Below are positions 1 to 7,501 of a DNA stretch of 64,000 nucleotides, one piece after another (positions within the stretch are counted from its first letter, which is position 1; every line of letters starts with the position of its first letter). Under the pieces are notes generated by a model that was not told the origin of the DNA, searched no databases, and saw nothing but the letters and a program-made list of their open reading frames with translations. The translations under genes and the position numbers were made by a program. The stretch is from Floridanema evergladense. Lineage in GTDB: Bacteria; Cyanobacteriota; Cyanobacteriia; Cyanobacteriales; Aerosakkonemataceae. The DNA lies in NCBI RefSeq assembly GCF_041929205.1, contig NZ_JBHFNT010000067.1, one strand, 5' to 3'.

Positions 1-747
1 ATGTCCCTCCTCATGCTCATCGGTGTAGTCGCCTCATTCTTTGCGCCAGAGCCAGCAGAAGACGAAAATCGACCCGAATCTTTAAGAGAAGCAGTTGTTT
101 TACCTTTTGGCGATTTTTTCTCTCGAAATGGCTTACTTTTAGGATTTGTAATTCTACTGTTCGTCGTCCTTTACAGTCTTGGTGACGCATTCCTCAGCAG
201 TCTTTCCACTCCCTTTTTAATTAAAACTGGTTTTGCTCAAAAAGAAATTGGCGCAATTCGTGGGGGAATGGGTTTAATCGCCACGATTGTCGGAACATTA
301 ACCGGAGGTGCAATTCTCAGTAAAATTGGGATTAATCGCTCTTTGTGGATATTTGGCTTACTGCAAGCTTTAAGTAATATCGGTTATTTCGTCCTCGCGC
401 AAGCCGGAAAAAATTATCCGCTTTTAGTGTTGAGTATTAATGTAGAAAACTTTTGTGGAGGACTTGCAGCAGCGGGTTTTGTGGCTTTTTTAATGAGTCT
501 TTGTAACCAGCGTTTTTCTGCTACTCAATACGCTTTGCTCACTAGTTTTATGGCTGTCAGTCGAGACCTTTTGGTTGCTCCTTCCGGCTTTTTAGCAGCA
601 AAAACAGGTTGGCCTTTATTTTTCCTAATCAGTATTTTCGCCGCTTTACCAGGATTAGCGCTTTTACCTATTGTCGCTCCTTGGAATCCTCGACTTCAAC
701 CGATGCCCAGACCTGGATTAGATGAAAGAGAAGATTTTGAAATCTAG
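1..747 (+). CDS. ampG: AmpG-like MFS permease, C-terminal part (cut by window edge)
   Basis: About seven hydrophobic segments alternate with short charged loops, ending in a proline-rich cytoplasmic tail (PWNPRLQPMPRPG). The segment around residues 60-115 (SLGDAFLSSLSTPFLIKTGF, then KEIGAIRGGMG) resembles the second half of AmpG-type muropeptide permeases of the major facilitator superfamily. These import anhydro-muropeptides across the inner membrane for peptidoglycan recycling. Family members have 12-14 membrane segments, so only the C-terminal half is here. The Met at base 1 is probably internal and the true start lies upstream of the window. Substrate is inferred from family resemblance only. 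Confidence 0.7.
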   Translation: MSLLMLIGVVASFFAPEPAEDENRPESLREAVVLPFGDFFSRNGLLLGFVILLFVVLYSLGDAFLSSLSTPFLIKTGFAQKEIGAIRGGMGLIATIVGTLTGGAILSKIGINRSLWIFGLLQALSNIGYFVLAQAGKNYPLLVLSINVENFCGGLAAAGFVAFLMSLCNQRFSATQYALLTSFMAVSRDLLVAPSGFLAAKTGWPLFFLISIFAALPGLALLPIVAPWNPRLQPMPRPGLDEREDFEI

Positions 748-821
748 TTGTAAACTGTAATATAGAGACTGAAAAAGTTTTCTGAAACCAATTTTTTTAC
801 TCAAACTAGGCAATTCTAACT

Positions 822-965
822 ATGGCTATTTTTCGTCAATATGTTGCTCCTTTTTTGATTTTGTTGGTGTTTTTAGTGGCTTTACTAGCAGTGAGTTCGC
901 GCATCTTTTTACCTGCGGATATGGCAGCACCCGCACCAACTGAAGAAGTAACTTCTGCTTCCTAA
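822..965 (+). CDS. Small single-pass membrane protein, 47 aa
   Basis: An ATG opens a 47-residue reading frame starting MAIFRQYVAPFLILLVFLVA. It has one strongly hydrophobic helix (about residues 9-27) and a short Ala/Pro/Thr/Glu-rich polar tail (AAPAPTEEVTSAS). Its stop TAA directly abuts the ATG of the GNAT gene (TAAATG), so the two are probably translationally coupled and co-transcribed. I do not recognise a family. The length, clean helix-plus-tail organisation and zero spacing to the next gene argue that it is real. Topology (N-in with a periplasmic or thylakoid-lumen tail, or the reverse) cannot be decided from sequence. Confidence 0.55.
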   Translation: MAIFRQYVAPFLILLVFLVALLAVSSRIFLPADMAAPAPTEEVTSAS

Positions 966-1436
966 ATGAGCTACAAATTACCAGCGAACTATCAATTTGT
1001 TACTGGTTCAAGTTTAGACCGGGCTACTTTGGTCAAGTTTATGCAAAAAACTTACCAAGAACTGTTTCCTCAACAGAATTTCTCTCATTTAGCTGTTACA
1101 GTTGAGAAGTATTTTTCTGCCCAAACTCCGGTTTGGTGGGTAGAAGAAAAGTTGGAAAATAGTACTGCAATTAAAGTTGGTTGTTTGTGGGTTGGTAATG
1201 GAATCGATCAGGTAAATGCCGATCGCCACGCTCACATTTTTCTCCTTTATGTTGCTCCCGAACATCGTCGCCAAGGTATTGGGAAAAGTTTAATGCAATT
1301 GGGCGAAGATTGGGCAAAAAGTCGGGGCGATCGGCAAATCAGTCTTCAAGTTTTTCAATCCAATCAGCCAGCAATTAATCTCTACCAACAATTAGGTTAT
1401 CAAGTCCAATCTCTTTCAATGGTAAAGTATATTTAG
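966..1436 (+). CDS. GNAT family N-acetyltransferase
   Basis: 156 residues with the GNAT fold signature. Strand beta4 (HIFLLYVAPEHRRQG) leads into the acetyl-CoA pyrophosphate-binding motif A (RRQGIGKSLM, around residue 101), followed by LQVFQSNQPAINLYQQLGYQ, the typical motif B with its NxxAxxLYxxxGF-like end. Such enzymes move an acetyl group from acetyl-CoA to an amine, often a protein N-terminus or a small molecule; the substrate is not predictable here. The start ATG follows the upstream small membrane protein without a gap. A perfect palindrome overlaps the stop codon and may serve as a terminator. Confidence 0.85.
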   Translation: MSYKLPANYQFVTGSSLDRATLVKFMQKTYQELFPQQNFSHLAVTVEKYFSAQTPVWWVEEKLENSTAIKVGCLWVGNGIDQVNADRHAHIFLLYVAPEHRRQGIGKSLMQLGEDWAKSRGDRQISLQVFQSNQPAINLYQQLGYQVQSLSMVKYI

Positions 1437-1459
1437 GGGCGATTCATGAATCGCCCCTA
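1434..1459. repeat. 26-bp perfect palindrome at the end of the GNAT gene
   Basis: TAGGGGCGATTC followed by ATGAATCGCCCCTA reads identically on both strands and includes the GNAT stop codon. It lies between two convergent genes, so it may fold as a bidirectional terminator stem. It may also be one of the short dispersed palindromes common in cyanobacterial genomes. No T-run follows on the + strand. Confidence 0.6.
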
Positions 1460-1487
1460 CCCAAATCACCAATCACCAATCCCTAAC

Positions 1488-2483
1488 CTAATCATTTTCC
1501 CCTCTTAGCTCTAAATCAACACGCCAACGTTTACCACAATTTTTGCAAGTATATTTTTGCTGACCGTTAGTGTATCCCTTTTCTTTAACTTTATTAGAAC
1601 GACATTTAGGACAAACTACTTCTGCAATTAACCAGCCTTTACCAGATGATTTTTTAGTAGTTGTTGGTTCAGGAGTTGACACATTTTCGGATACTTCTGT
1701 AAGCAAGTCAGCAACATTTTTAAGCTGTTCTGTTACTGTTTCTTGAACAGGGAAAATTTTCCCTACTTCAGTAATAACAGGTTCTTCAATAATTGCTTGG
1801 CTCAATATTTCCGGCTGAACAACTTCTGATGTTTCTGTTTCTACTAAAGCAACTGTTGTCGCTAATGTACAAACTTCTACTAATTCTGGAGTAGTTTCTA
1901 TAGCAGAATTTTCGCTGTTCAAAGGTGTTACTAATAACTCCTCTGAATGTGGGGTTTCTAATACTGGAAGAATTGAGTTTTCCGGTAATTTTATTTCTGC
2001 TAAGGCTATTTGTTCAACTGGCAATTTGCCATTGGTTGAAGTTTCTGGTAAATGATTTGCTGCTACTTCAACCTCAGCAGTTTCTTGGGGAGTGACTGGA
2101 GTCGGAGGAATCCAATTGGGATCGGGTGCGGGAATTTTGGGCAGAATGATTATTGGTTTTTTTGGTTGAGTTCTTGTGTTGTGGTTTAATCGACTGATGC
2201 GATCGCCTATATTTTCCTGAATGCTATAAGTAACTGGCAAAACTGTTTGCTTAGAAACCGCTTTTTTCACCAAAGCTGCAATATGTTCCGATGGATCGGG
2301 AGGTGGGCCAAAATTTTCTTCCTCTTTGGCAGGCGATGATACTTTTGTCGCTGGAAAATGCGATACTGATGAAGGTAAGCTATAATGATTTTCCTTTGAT
2401 TCTGTTAACTCAGGTTTCGGCAAAGGGGGAACGAATTTGATTGCACGTGCTAAACGTCGATATGGTTCTAGGTGATCTGTCAC
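1488..2483 (-). CDS. Disordered protein with C-terminal zinc ribbon
   Basis: 331 residues. About the first 275 are rich in Pro, Glu, Thr, Ser and Val with no hydrophobic segment, and look intrinsically disordered. The C-terminus carries one compact zinc ribbon, CPKCRSNKVKEKGYTNGQQK, then YTCKNCGKRW (two CxxC knuckles about 20 apart). It resembles the N-terminal ribbon found in IS1-type transposases and related DNA-binding proteins, but no transposase catalytic domain is present. I infer a nucleic-acid or protein-binding role; no specific function is recognised. It is convergent with the GNAT gene and divergent from the HEAT-repeat gene. Confidence 0.7.
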   Translation of the reverse strand: MTDHLEPYRRLARAIKFVPPLPKPELTESKENHYSLPSSVSHFPATKVSSPAKEEENFGPPPDPSEHIAALVKKAVSKQTVLPVTYSIQENIGDRISRLNHNTRTQPKKPIIILPKIPAPDPNWIPPTPVTPQETAEVEVAANHLPETSTNGKLPVEQIALAEIKLPENSILPVLETPHSEELLVTPLNSENSAIETTPELVEVCTLATTVALVETETSEVVQPEILSQAIIEEPVITEVGKIFPVQETVTEQLKNVADLLTEVSENVSTPEPTTTKKSSGKGWLIAEVVCPKCRSNKVKEKGYTNGQQKYTCKNCGKRWRVDLELRGEND

Positions 2484-2759
2484 ATTCTGCTCCTGATGTC
2501 TAAGAGTTGCTCTTTAATTTAGTCTTAATGTAGTCCAATATACTAAAATAAGGATCTAAACTTGAAAAAAACGTTATGATTTCAGGTTTAAACTTAGTCT
2601 TAAGATTAATTACAGTTGCTTAGTGTTTATCTCTAAAAGTAGGGAAAAATGACAAATTGCTTCTTTCTGCCTCTCTACAATCAACAACAGATAGATTTTT
2701 CGATCGCTAACCTGAGTGACAGACTGATGGCATCAGGTCTGATAAGGTAATTTACAGCT

Positions 2760-3515
2760 ATGTATGATGACGACGACCTGACCTTACTTGACCCAGAAGC
2801 CGATCTGCAAAGTCCCTTGGATCGGCTAGAACCGCTTGACGAGGAAGAGGTTGCTAAACCCGATCCAGAGGCAATGTTGGCGCTGTTGAATGCGCCGGAA
2901 ACACACCAAAGAATGGTGGCAACCAGAGCTTTTTGTGAGTTACAAGATCGACGGGCTATTCCCCATTTAATTCGCTTGTTGACTGATGCTTGTCCGTTGG
3001 TGCGGGTAAGTGCTGCTTATGCTTTGGGACGTAACCCTAGTGGTGATGCGGTAGAACCGCTGATTAACCAGTTAAACCGAGATTGGAATGGTTATGTCCG
3101 TAAAGGTATCGTTTGGGCGTTGGGGAACTGTCGCGATCGCCGTTCTGTCGCCCCGCTGACTGATGCTTTACGAACCGATATTTCGGCTGTACGTTTATGG
3201 GCAGCTAGTTCTTTGGCACAAATGGCTGAGTTGGGCTATGAAGCTGTAGTCGCTTCCATTCCTCCGTTGATTGAAGCTTTGATTCAAGATCCAATTGCAG
3301 CGGTGCGGAGTAACTGTGCTTGGTCTTTGGGGCAACTTTGTCGGGAATTACCATCAAATGTAGTTTATGCTGGTGCGATCGATGCTCTGATTCTAGTGAT
3401 GGAAGAAGACGCTGATATGGGAGTCAGAGAAGACGCGAAAGCTTCTCTGTTACGAGTTGGCGACCCTCGCGGATTACAAGTGATTGAAAAAATGGGTCAA
3501 GAAGGGTTGCTCTAA
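2760..3515 (+). CDS. HEAT-repeat (PBS-lyase-like) protein
   Basis: 251 residues with a very acidic N-terminus (MYDDDDLTLLDPEADLQSP). Then come about five HEAT-like helical repeats, each with the pattern A-x-x-x-L-I-x-x-L-x-D-x-x-x-x-V-R-x-x-A-A-x-A-L-G, for example IPHLIRLLTDACPLVRVSAA and the units at about residues 95-130, 130-165 and 170-205. This is the repeat class of phycobilisome-lyase-like proteins. The acidic extension and lack of a clear bilin-lyase signature suggest a scaffold rather than a lyase. The stop codon TAA falls inside the 8-bp target duplication of the small element that follows. Start chosen at the first ATG, preceded by AAGG. Confidence 0.8.
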   Translation: MYDDDDLTLLDPEADLQSPLDRLEPLDEEEVAKPDPEAMLALLNAPETHQRMVATRAFCELQDRRAIPHLIRLLTDACPLVRVSAAYALGRNPSGDAVEPLINQLNRDWNGYVRKGIVWALGNCRDRRSVAPLTDALRTDISAVRLWAASSLAQMAELGYEAVVASIPPLIEALIQDPIAAVRSNCAWSLGQLCRELPSNVVYAGAIDALILVMEEDADMGVREDAKASLLRVGDPRGLQVIEKMGQEGLL

Positions 3516-3520
3516 CTTCC

Positions 3521-3661
3521 GGCTCTCCCGTACTTGTGGTGGAAAACTCTGGTTTTAGGGACTGGGGACTGGGGACTGGGGACTGGGGACTGGGAAACCT
3601 TGTGGAGTAAGCACTTTGCTAATTAATTAGGTTTACTTATCACCATGAGTACGGGAGAGCC
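3521..3661. mobile_element. MITE-like element, family 1 copy 1, with 8-bp target duplication
   Basis: The left end GGCTCTCCCGTACT and the right end AGTACGGGAGAGCC are perfect 14-bp inverted repeats. With mismatches the pairing extends inward through GTGGTGGAAAA and TTATCACCATG. The element is flanked by a perfect direct repeat TAACTTCC (3513-3520 and 3662-3669), the mark of a transposition event. It is 141 bp long, codes for nothing, and contains GGGGACT heptamers in its middle. A diverged second copy lies at 52403-52548. It inserted directly at the stop codon of the HEAT gene, which stays intact. Confidence 0.8.
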
Positions 3662-3685
3662 TAACTTCCTTGGAGGATTTTGATT

Positions 3686-3934
3686 TTAGCCATAATCCTG
3701 GTTTTGAGTACTGGGATTTGATGCAAATTCGATGTATTGACTGTCTAGTAAAAAGTTGCCTCTGGCGAAGCGCACGCCCCAATAACCTCCGGGACGGCGA
3801 TCGATCACTATTCCTTCTTCACCTAACTTAATCACATCTGGTGGACGCAGCATCGGCATCGGTTCGGCTGTTTTCACGTAAGGTGGTAATGCTACGACTC
3901 GGACTTTTGCGCCAATGGGAAATTCTTTGCTCAT
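3686..3934 (-). CDS. sipA: SipA-like regulatory protein (NblS-interacting)
   Basis: 82 residues, small beta-rich protein. The sequence KVRVVALPPYVKTAEPMPML and RRPGGYWGVRFARGNFLLDS matches my memory of cyanobacterial SipA (the DUF3148/CRR42-like family, SH3-like fold). SipA binds the ATP-binding domain of the histidine kinase NblS and modulates its signalling in high-light and nutrient stress. Length fits the family (about 75-85 residues). The C-terminal tail (SNPSTQNQDYG) is polar and variable. It lies downstream of cbiX on the same strand, separated by a strong hairpin, so it probably has its own promoter. Confidence 0.7.
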   Translation of the reverse strand: MSKEFPIGAKVRVVALPPYVKTAEPMPMLRPPDVIKLGEEGIVIDRRPGGYWGVRFARGNFLLDSQYIEFASNPSTQNQDYG

Positions 3935-3977
3935 TTTGAATGTCAGAAGTTTAGATTTTACTGAATATGATATTTAG

Positions 3978-4006
3978 ATCCCCGACTTCTTCAAGAAGTC
4001 GGGGAT
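3978..4006. terminator. Strong hairpin between cbiX and sipA
   Basis: ATCCCCGACTTCTT is followed, one base later, by its reverse complement AAGAAGTCGGGGAT. It starts 12 bases after the end of cbiX (minus strand) and probably ends that transcript or separates it from sipA. The same motif, partly degraded, recurs after pyrB near 56597-56624, so it may also be a dispersed repeat. Confidence 0.5.
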
Positions 4007-4017
4007 TTGATCAGCAG

Positions 4018-5022
4018 TTAAGGTGCTTGCCAAATTTTTTGATGATATTTTTCTAGATCGGCGTAAGGATCTTCAGTTGGGTGTGAGTGGTCGTGACTGT
4101 GGTGATGATGGTGATGATGGTGAGAATGTCCGCGATCGTGGCTATGTCCATTGCCGTTTTTACTAACAGCAGCAAGGCGAAATTTACACATTTCACAGTT
4201 CATTTGTACTTCGCCTAATTGGGTTTCAATTTCCCGTTCTCGCATTACTTGAAACAGTTGGGGATGAATGCCCATTTCTGGCAAACAAGTCATTTCTATT
4301 TCGGGAAATTGGGCTTGTTGTTGGGCGGTAATGTCGAAAATCTTTTTTACTAAAAGTCCGGTAAAGAGGAAGTAAGGTAAAACGATAATTCGCTTGGGTT
4401 GATAAAGTCTGGCGCGACGAAATCCTTCTTCTAAACGGGGGTGGGTAATGCCGATAAAACAGGTTTCTACTGTGGAATAACCGCTGCCTTCCCAAAGGAT
4501 TCGTGCTAGTTTGTAAACGTCGCCGTTAGCGTCGGGGTCGCTGGAACCTCGCCCGACAAATAGTAAAACTGTTTCGGGTCTTGGATATTTTTCGTTGTCT
4601 AGTTGAGCTAGGCGCGATCGCCATATTTCCAATATATTCGGGGTAATTCCAAAGTGCCGACCGTAGTGAAATTTGAGTTGTGGATATTTAATTTTGGCGC
4701 GGTCTAACTCGTTGGTAATATCAAATTTGTTGTGACGGGCGGCAAATAATAAAATTGGTAAAACTGAAAATTCTGTGTAACCTTGCTCGATGCAGCGATC
4801 GATCCCTTCTTGAATTGTCGGGCCAGTTAATTCTAAAAAACATGGTACTACGGGGCGCGATCGATCTAACTCTTGATAAGCAGCTGCAAAATCTAAAAAA
4901 CTCTGTCTTCCCTCTTCATCTTTAGTACCATGACCAATCATTAATAATGGTCTTTGTAGAGGTAATCTGGGAAATTCTAAATTCGTTAAGGTAGTCAAAG
5001 TCGATAAATTTACGGTAGGCAT
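4018..5022 (-). CDS. cbiX: Sirohydrochlorin chelatase, CbiX/SirB type with His-rich tail
   Basis: 334 residues made of two similar chelatase halves. The first begins PLLMIGHGTKDEEGRQSF and the second ETVLLFVGRGSSDPDANGD, the paired (G)HGS/GRGS motifs of long CbiX proteins. The enzyme inserts cobalt (or iron) into sirohydrochlorin for cobalamin or siroheme. Near the C-terminus a CEMC motif precedes a His-rich stretch (eight consecutive His) that probably binds metal. The ATG at 5022 is preferred over a TTG one codon upstream. AGGAGA lies upstream inside a hairpin that belongs to a cobalamin riboswitch, which supports a cobalt/B12 role. Confidence 0.88.
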   Translation of the reverse strand: MPTVNLSTLTTLTNLEFPRLPLQRPLLMIGHGTKDEEGRQSFLDFAAAYQELDRSRPVVPCFLELTGPTIQEGIDRCIEQGYTEFSVLPILLFAARHNKFDITNELDRAKIKYPQLKFHYGRHFGITPNILEIWRSRLAQLDNEKYPRPETVLLFVGRGSSDPDANGDVYKLARILWEGSGYSTVETCFIGITHPRLEEGFRRARLYQPKRIIVLPYFLFTGLLVKKIFDITAQQQAQFPEIEMTCLPEMGIHPQLFQVMREREIETQLGEVQMNCEMCKFRLAAVSKNGNGHSHDRGHSHHHHHHHHSHDHSHPTEDPYADLEKYHQKIWQAP

Positions 5023-5040
5023 CAATTAATTATCCTTTCT

Positions 5041-5215
5041 CCTGTGCGACGCAGGAAATTAAAGTGAACGTTAACAAGTAGGTGTTCTGGCTAACGATAA
5101 GACAAAGACAGCTGATGACTGCCTATTCTATACGCTTACAGCTGCGGCACAGCCCCGGACTTACACCGGAGTTTCCCTACTTTGCTAGATTTAGCGTGCT
5201 TTGATATCTTAACTG
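5041..5215 (-). promoter_or_regulatory. Cobalamin riboswitch with SD-sequestering hairpin
   Basis: Read on the minus strand, the leader contains GGGAA, then GTCCGGGGCTGTGCCGCAGC, CTGTAAGC and, about 60 bases on, a B12-box-like AGCCAGAACACCTACTTG. This is the order of conserved blocks in the cobalamin riboswitch. Nearest the gene, CCTG-CGTCGCA-CAGG (5041-5055) forms a short stem whose 3' arm overlaps AGGAGA, the likely ribosome-binding site of cbiX. I infer translational control: B12 binding would favour the stem and reduce chelatase synthesis. Outer limits are approximate. Confidence 0.85.
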
Positions 5216-5355
5216 ATTCAATGGTTTAGTGAAATGGGGGGGTAGAGGATTTTTTGGCAGTACCGCTATTTAAGCTTACAATGAATTATGAGCAATTAGT
5301 TACTTTTTTCAAGTAAATCTTATATAGAAAACTAGATAATTGTCAACAAAAAACT

Positions 5356-5715
5356 ATGTTTAGAAAACTGCGCGGCGGATTACTAGTAGGGATTGGTTAT
5401 ATGCTTTCTCCCCTGTCTTGGTGGAATGATTTATTTTTCAATTTACCCATCTCTCTATTATTTGGTTATTTGGTTGGTTGGTTAAATGCTGACTGGTTTT
5501 TACCGGGTACAATTGTGGGTTACTGGCTCTCTAATGTACTAGGAATTTTGATGATGCAGGTTGGTGCAATGGATATGTTTTTAGCAGGAGAAAAGCGAAA
5601 TGTAAAGCGCGATGTATTGATTGGACTTGGTGGTTCAACGCTTTACACTTTAGTAATTGCGGCGCTAGTTTATTTTCATTTAGTAGAAGTACCAGCTTTT
5701 TTGATGAATCATTAA
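5356..5715 (+). CDS. Small integral membrane protein, unknown
   Basis: 119 residues with three hydrophobic segments (about 29-45, 48-70 and 87-110) and conserved-looking Trp/Asn motifs (SPLSWWNDLFFNLP, VGWLNADWFLPG, GYWLSNVLG). A short basic loop (GEKRNVKRD) lies between the second and third segments, suggesting it is cytoplasmic. I do not recognise a named family, though the compact hydrophobic design and the preceding AT-rich promoter region indicate a genuine gene. It stands alone; the upstream cobalamin leader faces the other way and a hairpin follows the gene. Confidence 0.65.
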   Translation: MFRKLRGGLLVGIGYMLSPLSWWNDLFFNLPISLLFGYLVGWLNADWFLPGTIVGYWLSNVLGILMMQVGAMDMFLAGEKRNVKRDVLIGLGGSTLYTLVIAALVYFHLVEVPAFLMNH

Positions 5716-5724
5716 AACAGTAAT

Positions 5725-5761
5725 GTATAAGTAGTAGGAACTCCATTACTACTACTTATAC
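5725..5761. terminator. Inverted repeat after the membrane-protein gene
   Basis: GTATAAGTAGTA and TACTACTTATAC are perfect 12-bp arms with a 13-base loop, placed 10 bases after the stop codon. An AT-rich stem without a T-run; probably a transcript end or mRNA-stabilising hairpin. Confidence 0.5.
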
Positions 5762-5816
5762 TTGCTACTAATTAGAATTAGAAGAGCGAGTCTTTTTCGA
5801 TCGCTTTATGAAAAAA

Positions 5817-6254
5817 TCAACTAAGGTCAAATTCCCAAGGTCTACTGATGATTTCTTCATAACAAACTTGCGGGGGGAAGCTAGGAGCAAATATGCAGGC
5901 ACAAGCCATAGCGTAATAAGAATTTGTGTGAGAGACAACCAATATTCCCTCAGTTTGAGGATTATATTGTTCGATCAATTCTTGTGCTCCCACAAACTTA
6001 ATTGCTGGATCGTCATGCAGCATTAAGCCCATTGGTAATTCTATGGCACCGGAAACTTCTTTTACATTGGGTAGATTAACAATCACTAAACAGCGACCAT
6101 GTTCTAACCAACCTTGATAGGCCAGCGCACCTAACATAATATCTTTAGATTGAACTAAAAGTTCTCCGCATATTTGCAATCCCAGTAAAATTTCCTCTTT
6201 TAAGGAATCTAACTGTAAATTTTGCTTCCGGGGATGATTGTATTCATAGTTCAT
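5817..6254 (-). CDS. Uncharacterised 145-aa protein
   Basis: A soluble alpha/beta-looking protein with no membrane segment. It has a central strand-like stretch RCLVIVNLPNVKEVSGAIEL and a second, EGILVVSHTNSYYAMACACI, with two Cys near the C-terminus (ACACIFAPSFPPQVC). No catalytic motif is recognisable and I do not know the family. The ATG at 6254 (MNYEYNH) is preferred to an upstream TTG, although no strong ribosome-binding site is visible. The genes on both sides are unrelated, so context does not help. Confidence 0.5.
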   Translation of the reverse strand: MNYEYNHPRKQNLQLDSLKEEILLGLQICGELLVQSKDIMLGALAYQGWLEHGRCLVIVNLPNVKEVSGAIELPMGLMLHDDPAIKFVGAQELIEQYNPQTEGILVVSHTNSYYAMACACIFAPSFPPQVCYEEIISRPWEFDLS

Positions 6255-6402
6255 AATCAACAAGGTAACTTGATTAGTTTAACTCCAAGTTAAAGCAAGT
6301 AAAACTATGTTGAATCTGTCAGTGGTGTTAAAACTAAATATTCCTTAAGAGGTGTGGTACGATCGCGATCGTCACTTATAAACCTGAAGCAATAACTATT
6401 GA

Positions 6403-6770
6403 GTGAAATGGTACAGTTTATGGGTTGGGATCGTCCCTTTGACTTACTTACCTAAGCTCAGCTATTATGATGAAAGAACAGGTGCGCCTTTAATTACATC
6501 CGATGGGCTGGTTTTAGGAACATTATGCGCGAGCCGAAAGTTTGCTAATTGCTCAATGTCAAGATATTACTGGGCGAAAGAATCCGTAAATCTTTAGATT
6601 TAAATGAAATTCTCAATACTACTGTAACGAAAGTCCATCGGTTACTGAAGAGCGATCGCATTTTGATTTTTCACTTTGAATCAGACTGGAATATTGATTA
6701 TTTTATACTTTTTTTTATCCAAGCTATCGTAGCGTCACCAATGTATAGAATGCACCCTGAATCCAATTAG
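6403..6770 (+). pseudogene. Decayed GAF-domain sensor gene fragments
   Basis: Three short pieces in different frames carry recognisable GAF-sensor phrases: APLITSDGLVLGTLCA (about 6487-6525), a linker reading LLIAQCQDITGRK in another frame, and RIRKSLDLNEILNTTVTKV followed by LLKSDRILIFHFESDW (about 6576-6690), the start of a second GAF domain. In multi-GAF cyanobacterial sensors these phrases follow one another in one frame. Here the frame shifts, long stretches are missing and the downstream kinase is absent. Probably a relic of a GAF-containing histidine kinase or phytochrome-like protein. Confidence 0.65.
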
Positions 6771-7501
6771 CAAATTCTTTCAAAGCAGTATACCAAATAG
6801 GTATATATTAAGCGCAGGATTTCTAAAGGTTTACCGATGAAATCCTCTTTTTGTTTCGTAAATTCCTCCCAAGCTTCATGCTCTACCAGACGTGATAAGG
6901 AACGCCAAACTCCAGCTTTTTTAAGAGTTTCACTTTCCACAATTCCGGTAACAACTACTATAGCTCCTTCTTGTTCTGGTAATTTACATTGGTCTAACTC
7001 TTCAGCAAGTTTCTTTCTCATTTCTTGGGTATTTTTGCCGATTTTCCTGGTCGAATCTGGCAATTTTTCCTCTGCTTTTCTGGCAAAACTCAGTTCTTTG
7101 ATTTGCGTCCATAAAACTTTAAAACCTAGTTCATCATTATCATCATCAACAATCGATCGATCGATGATTTTCAAAAAATCTTGCTCTCTTCGTAAAGCAC
7201 AAGCCGCAAGCTTCCGCACAAATGCTTCTTCAGCAACTTGAGCAATCCAAACTAAAGAATTAAAGATTTCTCGACCTTGAAAATCATATCTTTGGCTAGT
7301 TCTTAACCCAAAAACTAGTAAAATTAACTCTCCTCCTGTTCTTGATATGATAATTGACGGAGCATTTTTTTGCCTTAGTCTATCAATCGAATAAAGTAAA
7401 GAAGGTTTAATTTGTTTGTTATCATCGCGCACCCAGGTATAGTCATGATTAGGATAAACTCCGCAACTCTGGACATATATCTGCATTCTAATCTCCTTCA
7501 T
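6767..7501 (-). CDS. Third gene of GTPase operon, uncharacterised partner protein
   Basis: 244 residues. The N-terminal half looks alpha/beta (MQIYVQSCGVYPNHDYTWV, then GELILLVFGLRTSQRYDFQG followed by REIFNSLVWIA). The middle is helical and charged (residues 140-175), and the C-terminal part again has a hydrophobic strand (GAIVVVTGIVES) and helices. No catalytic motif or clear membrane segment is seen. Its ATG overlaps the stop of the preceding GTPase gene (ATGA), so the two are translationally coupled. I infer a dedicated partner, sensor or adaptor of the two GTPases. A nuclease or toxin motif was looked for and not found. Confidence 0.7.
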   Translation of the reverse strand: MKEIRMQIYVQSCGVYPNHDYTWVRDDNKQIKPSLLYSIDRLRQKNAPSIIISRTGGELILLVFGLRTSQRYDFQGREIFNSLVWIAQVAEEAFVRKLAACALRREQDFLKIIDRSIVDDDNDELGFKVLWTQIKELSFARKAEEKLPDSTRKIGKNTQEMRKKLAEELDQCKLPEQEGAIVVVTGIVESETLKKAGVWRSLSRLVEHEAWEEFTKQKEDFIGKPLEILRLIYTYLVYCFERIC

